Origin: CAZMNY01 sp964635375
GTDB taxonomy: Bacteria; Planctomycetota; Planctomycetia; Pirellulales; Pirellulaceae
Length of the DNA: 64,000 nucleotides
Reading direction: 5' to 3'
NCBI GenBank assembly: GCA_964635375.1
Contig: CAZWOU010000014.1
Location: forward strand, 1-64,000
Made by a program: the position numbers and the translations under genes. The notes under the pieces are model-generated. The model did not search any database. It was not told where the DNA came from and saw only the letters and a list, made by a program, of their open reading frames with translations. This document shows positions 1 through 9,138 of the stretch, piece by piece; within the stretch, counting starts at the first letter, position 1; each line of letters opens with the position of its first letter.

Positions 1-59
1 AGAAATTACTCAAGCAGATTCGTGAACAGGGATATTCCGCTCCTCGCCTCGCCAAGTAA
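1..59 (+). CDS. 3' end of an unidentified gene (partial)
   Basis: Frame 3 is open from the window edge to a TAA at 57-59 and ends in ...REQGYSAPRLAK. The composition looks like a genuine protein C-terminus, and it is followed by a normal intergenic stretch before the next gene. Too little remains to assign a family. Confidence 0.4.
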   Translation, partial: KLLKQIREQGYSAPRLAK

Positions 60-202
60 ATTAAATCAGGGACAAACACCTGGGAAACCGTTTCCGAGGC
101 CAGGAACCCGCTGTTTTGTCGGCAGAACGGAAACGCCATGCCTCAGCTGTCCTTTTTGGGGCAGCGCCGATTCTCGGTTTCCTACCTTCGCAAAAGGCCG
201 CC

Positions 203-1873
203 ATGCGACGACCTCCCCGCTGTCGGTTCACTGACAGGTTCTCCAAGCTGCTCTGCGGTGTTTACGGCACCCTCCTGGTCGCCTTCCTCATCTCTTTTTC
301 AGCGCGGCTTGCTCTGGCGGAAGAATTGCTTCCCGCAACGACGCCAATTGAGACAGCAATCGACCATTATGTCGATGCCGCCTTACAGCGAGCCTCTGCT
401 GTTGCGGCTCCTCGAGCAGACGACGGGACTCTGCTGCGACGCACTACGCTTGATTTGGCAGGCCGAATCCCAACGATGTTTGAAGCCAAGACGTACGGCA
501 AGGAGACGGACCCGGCCAAAAGAACGGCATTAGTGGACCGCTTGCTGAAGGACGCAAGTTACGCGCGTCATCAAGCCAACGCCTTCGATGCCATGTTGAT
601 GCTCGACAGCCGTTCAAGCCTACGAGAGTACCTGACAGCGGCATTCGGCGAGAACCGGCCCTGGAATGAGATGTTTCGCGAGATGCTGATCGGCCTCGCT
701 GGCGATGCTGAGCAGAAGGGTGCGATCCAATACGTGCGCTCACGAGTTAAGGACCTCGATGAACTGACGGTCAAAACGAGTGTCGATTTTTTCGGCGTCA
801 ATATCAGCTGCGCCAAATGCCACGACCACCCCGAGGCGCCGGATTGGACACAAGAGCGTTACTACGGCATGAAGTCGTTCTTTGCCCGCACGTTTGAGAA
901 TGGCGGATTTGTCGGCGAACGCGAATATGGCTCGCTCAACTACAAGACGACAGACGGCGAATCACATGATGCTCAGCTGATGTTTCTCACTGGCGAGATC
1001 ATCACCGAACCTGATTCTAAAGAACCGTCGGACGAGCAGAAGAAGCAGGAAAAGAAACTGCTCGAAGAACTGAAGAAAGAAAAAAAGGCGCCGGCCATGC
1101 CCAAGGAAAGTCGTCGGGCCAAACTCGTCGGCGCTGCGTTTTCCGAACAGGGCGAAGGTTATTTCTCACGCTCGATTGTCAATCACATCTGGGCTCGGCT
1201 GAACGGGTTCGGCCTAGTGAATCCGATCGACCAAATGCACCCGGAGAATCCCGCGAGCCACCCGGAACTGCTTGAGTGGTTGGCGAGGGACGTCCGCACC
1301 CACAATTACGATTTGCGGCGCCTGATCCGAGGGATTGTGCTCAGCGAAACCTACGCCCGATCGTCGGTCTGGGACAGCCAATCGAAGCGACCTCGCCGCG
1401 ATCTGTTTGCTGTTGGCGAGATTCGACCTCTTGCACCGGCCCAGTACGCCACTTCGCTTCGGCTCGCCGCCTCTTCTCCCGCCCGCTTTGGCAAAGACGT
1501 TTCCGAGGACGAGCGAAAAGATCGCATTGCACAAGTCGAGCAACAGTCGCAAGGCTTCGCATCCAAGCTCGAACATCCCGGACCTGAATTCCAAGTTGGC
1601 GTTGGTGAGGCCCTGTTGTTTTCCAATGGCGACCAATTCTCTCGGGAACACTTGAATGATGGCGATACATTGGTCGGCGCACTGAGCAAGCTGGAGGATG
1701 ACAACGAACTGGTGTCGCAGTTAATTTGGGCTGTCCACGGACGCGCGCCGCGCACCGCTGAAACTGAGGCCATCGTCGGCTTCCTGGCTGAGCGCAAGGA
1801 TCGTCGTAAGGACGCCTGTCGCCAGTTAGTCTGGGCGCTGCTCACCGGATCGGAGATGCGGTTCAATTACTGA
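203..1873 (+). CDS. Secreted DUF1549/DUF1553 protein with CxxCH motif
   Basis: A 556-residue protein of the DUF1549 + DUF1553 architecture that is strongly expanded in planctomycetes; its biochemical role is not firmly known. The ATG at 203 is chosen over an upstream TTG at 116 because it directly precedes a basic stretch and a hydrophobic signal segment ending near ALAEE. The N-terminal half has a CAKCH motif near residue 204, a potential haem c or metal site. A Lys/Glu-rich linker at about 1015-1100 separates it from the DUF1553 half, recognised by SIVNHIWARLNGFGLV and the HPELLEWLARD segment. No N-terminal PSCyt1 domain is present, unlike the larger relative at 6134. The DUF1501 gene downstream at 1992 is the usual partner. 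Confidence 0.88.
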   Translation: MRRPPRCRFTDRFSKLLCGVYGTLLVAFLISFSARLALAEELLPATTPIETAIDHYVDAALQRASAVAAPRADDGTLLRRTTLDLAGRIPTMFEAKTYGKETDPAKRTALVDRLLKDASYARHQANAFDAMLMLDSRSSLREYLTAAFGENRPWNEMFREMLIGLAGDAEQKGAIQYVRSRVKDLDELTVKTSVDFFGVNISCAKCHDHPEAPDWTQERYYGMKSFFARTFENGGFVGEREYGSLNYKTTDGESHDAQLMFLTGEIITEPDSKEPSDEQKKQEKKLLEELKKEKKAPAMPKESRRAKLVGAAFSEQGEGYFSRSIVNHIWARLNGFGLVNPIDQMHPENPASHPELLEWLARDVRTHNYDLRRLIRGIVLSETYARSSVWDSQSKRPRRDLFAVGEIRPLAPAQYATSLRLAASSPARFGKDVSEDERKDRIAQVEQQSQGFASKLEHPGPEFQVGVGEALLFSNGDQFSREHLNDGDTLVGALSKLEDDNELVSQLIWAVHGRAPRTAETEAIVGFLAERKDRRKDACRQLVWALLTGSEMRFNY

Positions 1874-1991
1874 GTGATGCGGGCTGACTCAAGGGCCTAT
1901 AGCGAAGACGCGGAAATGTGGTTCTTGAAGACCGCACCGCGGCGAGCGATCGGCTTTCACTTTAGCGCACGACTCTCAAGAGTAAACAACG

Positions 1992-3296
1992 ATGGCCAAA
2001 CGGACATTCTACTGCGGTTCCGGCGAACATCCTCTAAGCAGGCGAGGCTTCTTGGGGACACTGGGCGGGGGAACGCTGGCGGCGTCGCCCATGACCGCCC
2101 TTGATCTGCTCAAGCAGCCAGTTATGGCTGAGGAGTTGAAGAACAAGGAACGCCGTGTGATTCTGTTGTGGCTTGCGGGCGGCGCAAGTCAGTTAGAGAC
2201 ATGGGACCCCAAACCGGGACGCGCCACGGGAGGTCCGTTCCGAGCTATACAGACCTCCACGCCTGGCGTCCAGATTTCTGAACTGATGCCTAAGATGGCC
2301 AGTCGGATCAAGGACACGGCGATCGTTCGCTCGCTCAACACCAAGGATGCCTCGCACGGAACCGGCGCTCAATTGATGCAGCTCGGCCGCCGCGACGAGC
2401 CCACAGTCCGCTACCCGGACTTGGGCGCCGTGCTCGCTCGCGAACTCGGTCGCCGAGAGTCGAAGACGCCGGATTATGTCACGTTCTATACCGCCACGGA
2501 AGGTCGAGGCAACGCGCTCGGTCGGTCTGGATTTCTCGGCGCCCGCTACCTGCCGATGTTTCTGACCACCAACTCGAAACCTGACCATCTGAGCTTGCCC
2601 GAAGGTCTGGCCGATTTGGATCACGCCCAGCGATCTGATCTGCGAGCACTACTGAGTCAGCAATTCGCCCGCGGGCGCGAGTCGGGCGCCTTGGGTAGCC
2701 ACAACGAATCGTACGCACGCGTGCGTGGGTTGATGGCCAGCGAAAACCTGTTCGACATTTCGGAAGAGCCTCAGAAGATCCGTGACAAATACGGGCCGGG
2801 CCTATTCGCCCAACAAGCCCTGATCGCCCGACGGTTGATTGAGGCGGGTACGCCCTTTGTCAAGGTGTCGCGAGCCTGGTGGGACAGCCACGGTCAGAAC
2901 TTCGAGACTCACTTGGAACTCGTCAGCGAGCTTGACCACGTGATGTCGGTGTTGCTCGATGATCTTGAGCAGCGGGGGATGTTGGAAAACACGCTGGTCA
3001 TCACGTTGGCCGAATTTGGCCGGACTCCCACCATCAATCCCAGCCTTGGGCGTGACCACTTTGCTCGAGCTTGGAGCGCTTCGCTTTCGGGATGTGGCGT
3101 GCAGGGAGGTTCGGTCTACGGCAAAACGGACGATGACGGTCAACATGTCGTCGACGGCGAGGTCGGCGCGGCCGAGTTGTTCGCCACGATCTACAACGCC
3201 CTTGGAATCGACCACCAACATCAGTACTGGCTGGGCTCTCGGCCGATACCACTGACCGACATTGGCTGCGAGCCGATCAAGGAAATCCTCGCCTAG
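1992..3296 (+). CDS. DUF1501 domain protein, Tat-exported
   Basis: A 434-residue DUF1501 protein, related to the sulfatase/alkaline-phosphatase fold. The N-terminus has a twin-arginine motif (SRRGFLGTLGG), so folded export by Tat is likely. Family landmarks include LLWLAGGASQLETWDPKP, the VRSLNTKDASHG segment, and the C-terminal LAEFGRTP and GRDHF motifs that in the related fold contribute metal-binding residues. It lies 118 bases after the DUF1549/DUF1553 gene, the usual planctomycete pairing, and probably forms one transcription unit with it. Substrate unknown. The downstream WD40 frame overlaps it only if that gene's unlikely upstream start is used. Confidence 0.9.
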   Translation: MAKRTFYCGSGEHPLSRRGFLGTLGGGTLAASPMTALDLLKQPVMAEELKNKERRVILLWLAGGASQLETWDPKPGRATGGPFRAIQTSTPGVQISELMPKMASRIKDTAIVRSLNTKDASHGTGAQLMQLGRRDEPTVRYPDLGAVLARELGRRESKTPDYVTFYTATEGRGNALGRSGFLGARYLPMFLTTNSKPDHLSLPEGLADLDHAQRSDLRALLSQQFARGRESGALGSHNESYARVRGLMASENLFDISEEPQKIRDKYGPGLFAQQALIARRLIEAGTPFVKVSRAWWDSHGQNFETHLELVSELDHVMSVLLDDLEQRGMLENTLVITLAEFGRTPTINPSLGRDHFARAWSASLSGCGVQGGSVYGKTDDDGQHVVDGEVGAAELFATIYNALGIDHQHQYWLGSRPIPLTDIGCEPIKEILA

Positions 3297-3372
3297 CCTG
3301 ACTGCATCGGTGTGCCGGCAGGCGCCGGCAGACCACTCCTTTTTGTTCTTCGCCGCGTCGCAACTGAGGCAG

Positions 3373-4380
3373 ATGATGAAGCCGAACCCTGAAAACCTGA
3401 AAGTCACGAAGCAGATCTCACGCCCCGAGATTCTCTTCGGGATCGCCCGACGACCTGGCAGCGAGGAGCTGTTTGTCGGCGCTTCAAGCGGTGACGTCAT
3501 TCAGATCGACGTGGCCCTCGACAAGCCTGAAGCCAAGCTTCACGGCGGGCATGACTCCTATGTCAGCAGTGTCGTCTGGGCGCGGGACGCGATTGTCAGC
3601 GGCAGTTTTGACGGCCGGCTGATTTGGCGCCAGCCGAACAGCGGGCGGGCGGATCGCGCTATTGAGGCCCACTCCAAGTGGATTCGAATGGTTGTCGCGA
3701 CGCCTGACGAATCGAAGATTCTCAGCGTAGCCGACGACATGGTCTGCCGCGTCTGGGACTCGTCAAGTGGCAAACTGATTCGCGAACTCAAGGGGCATTC
3801 CGAGCGAACTCCCAATCACTTCCCTTCGATGCTCTATGCCGTAACGTGCTCGGCCGACAATAAGCATGTCGCCACCGCGGACAAAGTTGGCAATATCGTC
3901 GTCTGGGAGCTGGATTCAGGGAAACGCCTGGCGGAACTGCAGGCGCCGAAGATGTACACCTGGGACCCGAAGGCCCGCGTTCATTCGATTGGCGGTATTC
4001 GCTCGCTCGCCTTTTCACCCGATGGCGCACAAGTGGCGGCGGGGGGAATCGGCCAAATAGGCAACGTCGATCACCTCGGCTCGCTCGCCAGAATCGAGGT
4101 GTTTGACTGGGCGAAGAACGAACGCCTGCACGAATTCCCGGGCGACACATATAAGGGGCTCGTCGAACGGCTTGTCTACAGTCCAAGCGGCGACTGGTTG
4201 CTTGCGGCTGGCGGCGACCACGGAGGATTCATCAAAGCGATTAACCTCGCCGACGGCAAGATCATTAAGCAAGACAAGGCGCCCGCCCACATTCACGACT
4301 TCGTCGTCTCCGAGTCCTTCGACCGAATTTATGCCGCGGCACACAACAAAATTGTCGTCTGGGAAATGCCCCCAGCCTGA
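3373..4380 (+). CDS. WD40-repeat beta-propeller protein
   Basis: A 335-residue protein made almost wholly of WD40 repeats. Repeat landmarks are the GGHDSYVSSVVW segment, the DDMVCRVWDSSSGKL blade, GNIVVWELDSGKRL and a final KIVVWEMPPA blade. There is no signal peptide, so it is probably cytoplasmic. The frame stays open to 3262, inside the DUF1501 gene, but the double ATG at 3373/3376 after a GAGG-type site and the start of conserved-looking sequence (MMKPNPENLKV) support the later start. It follows the DUF1549/DUF1501 pair and may be part of that operon; WD40 genes often accompany such pairs in planctomycetes. Confidence 0.85.
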   Translation: MMKPNPENLKVTKQISRPEILFGIARRPGSEELFVGASSGDVIQIDVALDKPEAKLHGGHDSYVSSVVWARDAIVSGSFDGRLIWRQPNSGRADRAIEAHSKWIRMVVATPDESKILSVADDMVCRVWDSSSGKLIRELKGHSERTPNHFPSMLYAVTCSADNKHVATADKVGNIVVWELDSGKRLAELQAPKMYTWDPKARVHSIGGIRSLAFSPDGAQVAAGGIGQIGNVDHLGSLARIEVFDWAKNERLHEFPGDTYKGLVERLVYSPSGDWLLAAGGDHGGFIKAINLADGKIIKQDKAPAHIHDFVVSESFDRIYAAAHNKIVVWEMPPA

Positions 4381-4495
4381 CCGATGCCGGGAACGCGGCG
4401 GCCATGGACCCTTGTCTCATCCGCCGATGGACGTCAACATGCCGTCTGCGTAAGCCACCCGCCGATCGACCAGTACTCAAGATTGAGTCGCCTCT

Positions 4496-5827
4496 ATGCC
4501 GTCCTTGCTTATTCGGTACGCCGATGTTGTGTTTCCCAGCGAAATCGTCCGCACAAACGTGCTGGTCCAAGACGCTGCGATTGTTGAGATCGATGCGGCG
4601 GAACACACTCGCGCGGACGAAGTTCTCGACGCGAGGGGTCTTCACTTGCTGCCGGGCGTCGTCGACGATCAGGTCCATTTCCGCGAGCCGGGTCTGACCC
4701 ACAAGGAGGACCTTGCCCACGCGAGCCGGGCCTGCGCGAAGGGAGGCGTGACGACTTTCCTGGAAATGCCGAACACGATTCCCGCCGCAGTGACGCAATC
4801 GCTAATTGAAGACAAACTGAAGCTCGCTAGCCAAACAAGCTTGGTGAACTATGGCTTCTACATCGGCGCGACGCCTCACAATATCGAGGATCTCAAGTCA
4901 GCCCATCGCACGCCTGGCATCAAGATCTTCATTGGCAGCAGCACGGGCGATTTGCTTGTCGACGAGCAAGAGAGGCTCGAGGCGATTTTCGCCGAAACTT
5001 CACTGCCGCTGACTGCTCACTGTGAGGACGAAGCCACCGTTCGCGCCAACTCGGCAAGGCTCCACGGCGGCAAACAGCTGGCCGATCATTCGCTTATCCG
5101 AGATCATGCAGCCGCCGAGATTGCAACTCGCCGAGCTCTCGATTTGGCCAAACGGCATCAACATCGATTTCACGTGCTGCACGTCTCCACCAAGAACGAG
5201 TTGGAAGTCATTGCCGACCACAAAGGTCTCGTGACCGCGGAGGTTTGTCCCCACCACTTGCTATTCAACGTGGACGACTACGAATCTTTGGGAACCTTGA
5301 TTCAGATGAATCCATCGCTGAAAACAGCCGATGACAACGCCGCTTTATGGCAGGCGCTGTTAGATGGCGTGATTCAAGTCGTCGCCACCGACCACGCTCC
5401 GCACACGCTCGAGGAAAAACAACGGCCCTATCCTCAATCACCATCCGGCTTGCCCGCTGTAGAAAACTCATTGGCCCTGATGCTCGACCGTGTGTCGCAG
5501 GGTCTTTGCACTTTGGAGCAAGTCGTGCACTGGATGTGTGACGCTCCCGCTCGGGTTTGGGACATCGTCGACAAAGGGCGGATTGCGAATGGCTATGACG
5601 CCGATTTGGTTCTCGTCGATTTGCAGAAGCGAGCGACTGTCGACAACGCTTCGCAAGAGACCAAGTGCGGCTGGAGTCCATGGCACGGGCGTTCCCTGCA
5701 AGGATGGCCCGTCCGGACTTGGGTTAGAGGTCGGGAGGTTTTTCGCGACGGTCAGTTTGCCAAACAGCCCGCGGGAGAAGAAGCTATTTTCGACCACGCT
5801 CGCGGCGGCTACTGGGCAACCCCGTGA
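4496..5827 (+). CDS. pyrC: Dihydroorotase
   Basis: A 443-residue amidohydrolase that should interconvert N-carbamoyl-L-aspartate and dihydroorotate in pyrimidine synthesis. The N-terminal metal motif appears as DQVHFREPG, followed by FLEMPNT, a lysine in KIFIGSSTG that could be the carbamylated metal bridge, HCED, HVLHVST, and the C-terminal ATDHAPH that carries the catalytic aspartate. Length and motif order fit the dihydroorotase/allantoinase group; the REPG and SSTG signatures favour dihydroorotase. No other pyrimidine gene is nearby. The ATG lies 115 bases after the WD40 gene. Confidence 0.87.
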   Translation: MPSLLIRYADVVFPSEIVRTNVLVQDAAIVEIDAAEHTRADEVLDARGLHLLPGVVDDQVHFREPGLTHKEDLAHASRACAKGGVTTFLEMPNTIPAAVTQSLIEDKLKLASQTSLVNYGFYIGATPHNIEDLKSAHRTPGIKIFIGSSTGDLLVDEQERLEAIFAETSLPLTAHCEDEATVRANSARLHGGKQLADHSLIRDHAAAEIATRRALDLAKRHQHRFHVLHVSTKNELEVIADHKGLVTAEVCPHHLLFNVDDYESLGTLIQMNPSLKTADDNAALWQALLDGVIQVVATDHAPHTLEEKQRPYPQSPSGLPAVENSLALMLDRVSQGLCTLEQVVHWMCDAPARVWDIVDKGRIANGYDADLVLVDLQKRATVDNASQETKCGWSPWHGRSLQGWPVRTWVRGREVFRDGQFAKQPAGEEAIFDHARGGYWATP

Positions 5828-6133
5828 ACGTTAGACGTCCAACGCTCCGACTCGCCACACATCAGCGACTTGCCCGCGGCGATTCTCGCGCCCTCGACGC
5901 CGCGAAGTGCGATCAACCGGCGTCGACGCATGATGCTGAATTCCCACTTGCGTGCATCGAAGCCAAGCCCGTGTGAGAGTCGCCTTGTCCTTCTCGCCAC
6001 TCTTGATTTGGCCCGCAAATATCTCTCCGGTCCCTCTTTGACGCGACGGAGGAGCCAGATTGCGAGTAAGATTACCACTACTGTTGTCGACTGAAAATTG
6101 AATGACCGAAGTCCACCCAGGTAGGCGTTCAAG
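5828..6133. other. Intergenic stretch without a supported gene
   Basis: About 300 bases between the dihydroorotase and the large cytochrome-type protein. Open frames exist on both strands but none has a recognisable motif, ribosome-binding site or protein-like composition. It presumably holds the promoter of the 6134 gene; no clear -35/-10 pair was identified. Confidence 0.5.
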
Positions 6134-9130
6134 ATGAAGACCCGAACCTTCCTGCTGCCGTTGGCGATTTCTCTGCTCGTGTTTCCGCGACAAGCGTCGC
6201 GAGCCGACGAGACATCGCCTGACTTCGAAACCGTGATGGCGCCGCTGCTAATCAAACGTTGTGTGGAGTGCCATGAGGGACGGAATCCGTCTGGGGACCT
6301 GCTTCTGACAACAAGAGAAGGACTGCTGGAGGGAGGCGATTCGGGGCCGGCGATTGATCTCGATTCGCCGCGACAAAGCCACCTGCTGCTGCGCGTTCAT
6401 GATGTCGAGATGCCGCCGCAGAAGCAGGGGAAGCCTCAAAAACTGCCGGCAAAGGAAGTCGAACTTCTTGAACGCTGGCTGATCGCAGGAGCCCCCTGGC
6501 CGGAGAAGCGGAGGCTCGACTTGTTCGAACGAACCAGTGACGTCCGCGCAGGACGAGACTGGTGGTCCCTTCAACCCATCCAGCGCCCGCAGGTTCCGAA
6601 GCTGAAGTTGGCGACGCAGCCCGAGAATGAAATCGATGCATTCATTCTTGCTCGGTTGGAGAAGGAGCAGATGGTTCCCGCCCCACAAGCCGACAAGCGT
6701 ACGCTCTTGCGACGCCTGTACTACGATTTGCTTGGCCTGCCGCCAACGACGGCGCAGATCGAGCAGTTTGAGAACGATACGTCGCCTGGCGCGTGGGAAG
6801 ACGCGATTGATACGCTGCTCGCCTCGGAGCATTACGGCGAACGCTGGGGGCGCTACTGGCTCGATCTGGTTCGCTTCGCCGACACCAGCGGTTACGAGCG
6901 AGATCAGGAGAAACCCTTCGCCTGGAAGTATCGCGATTGGGTCGTTGCCTCGCTCAATTCGGATTTGCCCTATCACCAGTTCATTGTTGAGCAACTTGCG
7001 GGCGACGAACTTCCGGAGCGAAGCGAACGGACCGTTATCGCGACCGGGTTTCTTCGATTGGGAACTTGGAACGATGAGCCCAACGATCCGCTCGATTACC
7101 AGTACGACCGTTTGGAAGACCTCATCCACACCACCTCGTCCGCCTTTCTCGGCATGACGGTGAAATGCGCCCGCTGTCACTCGCACAAGTTTGATCCGAT
7201 CACCCAAGAGGACTATTACCGCATGGGCTCAGCCTTTTGGGCGGGCCCGATCGCTCCGCGCGGGCGAGGTCTGCTTGGCGGACCCAAGTTGGATGAACTG
7301 GGTTTCGACGACGTGCTTGGTTGGAGCGATTTGGGCCCAACGCCTGCGCCACTGTACGTACTGAAGAATGGAGAGCGAGAGCGTCCGTTGCAGAAGGTTG
7401 TCCCTGCTTCGCTGTCGTTGATTCCCGCGTTGGAGCGTGTTTTCGATCCTCCCGCTAAGGGCTCGACCACTTCTCGCCGCCGACTCCAATTGGCCCGCTG
7501 GATCGCCCATCCGAACAATCCCCTGACTCCGCGCGTTCTCGTCAATCGGTTGTGGCTGCATCATTTTGGCAAGGGAATTGTACGTTCGCCGAACAACTTT
7601 GGTTTTCTGGCCGATCCGCCCACCCATCCGGAATTGCTCGAATGGCTCACCGCCGAATTCATGAGTGGCGGTTGGACTATCAAACGAATGCACAAGCTGA
7701 TCCTGACGTCCAGGACTTGGCGACAATCGTCGCTGCACCCCCGATTTGCCGAGCAGGCCAAACTGGACGCCGGAAACCGCACGTGGTGGCGGGCGGAACG
7801 AAGACGGCTTGATGCGGAGGCGCTCCGCGATTCGATGCTGGCCACGACGGGCGAATTGGACACGCGTCTCGGCGGCCCCGGGTTTCGTCCCTCGATCAGC
7901 CCTGATGCGTTGGAAGGGCTTTCCAAAAAGGCAGCCGCCTGGCAGGCGTCATCGCCAGAAGAACAGGCTCGCCGCAGCCTTTACATCTTCTCAAAACGCG
8001 GGTTGCCTCCGCCGATGATGACGACCTTTGACTTCTGTGATACGACTCAATCCAGCGGGAAGCGAGGTACGACAACCGTCCCGACCCAATCACTGGCGAT
8101 GCTGAACAACCAATTCGTTCACCTGCGAAGCGAATCGCTCGCTCGCAGCGTCCTAGCGGCAACTGCGGATCCGCGAGACCAGGTGACTGAACTCTGGGCG
8201 AGAGTCTATGGGAGAAAACCATCGCGAGATGAGCTGGATCTGGCTACGCGCCATCTCTCGAGTCAATCGCGGCGGTTCGAGGAACAGCATCAGGAGCGGC
8301 TCGGGCTAATCGGGAAAGACGCGGCGAAGAGAGCGGATCAACTCAGCCAAGCTTTGGTGCTGCACTTGCGAGCGGACCGGGGAGTCACGGTCGATTCCGC
8401 CAACCGTGTTTCGCAATGGAAAGACCAATCGGGACACGATCATCACGCTCAGCAGGCGACGGCCAGCCACCAGCCGAGTTTGGATCGCAGCGGATTCGGG
8501 GCGGAATCACTCGGCGCGGGGCGGGCAGCCGTATCGTTCGACGGCCAGCGGCGGTTCATGCATCTGCACGGGGCGCTGTTGAAAGAGCAGGATTGTACGA
8601 TCATCGCCATCGTCAACGATCGAGGGACCGCTGGGCATCGGGAGATCCTCTCCAACTGGAACGGCGCGGCCGGCAACTCCGTGTCGTCTCTGTTCCTTGG
8701 CCTGACCTCAAAAGACACAGTCCGTTTTAGCGACGCCTTTGCCGCCGCCGGGCGAATCAGAAGTCCGAGCCGACCGTTTGTGATCACCGCGATCAACGGG
8801 GCCGATCGGTCCGCAGTCTTTCTCAACGGCCGGGAGCTATCCGCCCGCAAGAGTCGGCTCCCCGCCCGAGATCTGTCCACGGACTGGGTGATTGGACAGC
8901 AAGGGAACATCAATGGCGAATACTGGAATGGCGGCATTGCTGAAATACGTGTTTACGCCCGTGCTCTCTCCGATGGCGAGCGGGCCTTCGTTGAGCGCGA
9001 GGCCGCGCAGCGTTTTGACATTCCTTTTGCGACGCCGAACTCTGTCCGAGCACTGCCGGGCCAAGCCCTTGCACTCGCGTCGTTAGCTCACGTGTTGCTG
9101 AACTCCAACGAATTCCTTTACGTGGACTGA
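6134..9130 (+). CDS. PSCyt1-DUF1549-DUF1553 protein with internal LamG-like domain
   Basis: A 998-residue secreted protein. After a signal peptide comes a planctomycete cytochrome-type domain (PSCyt1) with CVECHEG near residue 37, then DUF1549 with a second CxxCH (CARCHSH, about residue 344), then DUF1553 (VLVNRLWLHHFGKGIV, and GTTTVPTQSLAMLNNQF). From about residue 740 to 955 there is a concanavalin/LamG-type region (ADRGVTVDSANRVSQWKDQS, and WNGGIAEIRVYARALSDGE), after which the sequence returns to the usual DUF1553 tail, AHVLLNSNEFLYVD. The LamG domain therefore appears inserted inside the DUF1553 C-terminus. Probably surface-located or periplasmic and possibly polysaccharide-binding. The DUF1501 partner starts 9 bases downstream. 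Confidence 0.9.
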   Translation: MKTRTFLLPLAISLLVFPRQASRADETSPDFETVMAPLLIKRCVECHEGRNPSGDLLLTTREGLLEGGDSGPAIDLDSPRQSHLLLRVHDVEMPPQKQGKPQKLPAKEVELLERWLIAGAPWPEKRRLDLFERTSDVRAGRDWWSLQPIQRPQVPKLKLATQPENEIDAFILARLEKEQMVPAPQADKRTLLRRLYYDLLGLPPTTAQIEQFENDTSPGAWEDAIDTLLASEHYGERWGRYWLDLVRFADTSGYERDQEKPFAWKYRDWVVASLNSDLPYHQFIVEQLAGDELPERSERTVIATGFLRLGTWNDEPNDPLDYQYDRLEDLIHTTSSAFLGMTVKCARCHSHKFDPITQEDYYRMGSAFWAGPIAPRGRGLLGGPKLDELGFDDVLGWSDLGPTPAPLYVLKNGERERPLQKVVPASLSLIPALERVFDPPAKGSTTSRRRLQLARWIAHPNNPLTPRVLVNRLWLHHFGKGIVRSPNNFGFLADPPTHPELLEWLTAEFMSGGWTIKRMHKLILTSRTWRQSSLHPRFAEQAKLDAGNRTWWRAERRRLDAEALRDSMLATTGELDTRLGGPGFRPSISPDALEGLSKKAAAWQASSPEEQARRSLYIFSKRGLPPPMMTTFDFCDTTQSSGKRGTTTVPTQSLAMLNNQFVHLRSESLARSVLAATADPRDQVTELWARVYGRKPSRDELDLATRHLSSQSRRFEEQHQERLGLIGKDAAKRADQLSQALVLHLRADRGVTVDSANRVSQWKDQSGHDHHAQQATASHQPSLDRSGFGAESLGAGRAAVSFDGQRRFMHLHGALLKEQDCTIIAIVNDRGTAGHREILSNWNGAAGNSVSSLFLGLTSKDTVRFSDAFAAAGRIRSPSRPFVITAINGADRSAVFLNGRELSARKSRLPARDLSTDWVIGQQGNINGEYWNGGIAEIRVYARALSDGERAFVEREAAQRFDIPFATPNSVRALPGQALALASLAHVLLNSNEFLYVD

Positions 9131-9138
9131 GCCTAGTC

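Noticed and set aside
1214..1866. Several long frames antisense to the DUF1549/DUF1553 gene
   Set aside because: They lie within a well-supported gene, lack family motifs, and reflect the codon bias of a GC-rich genome.
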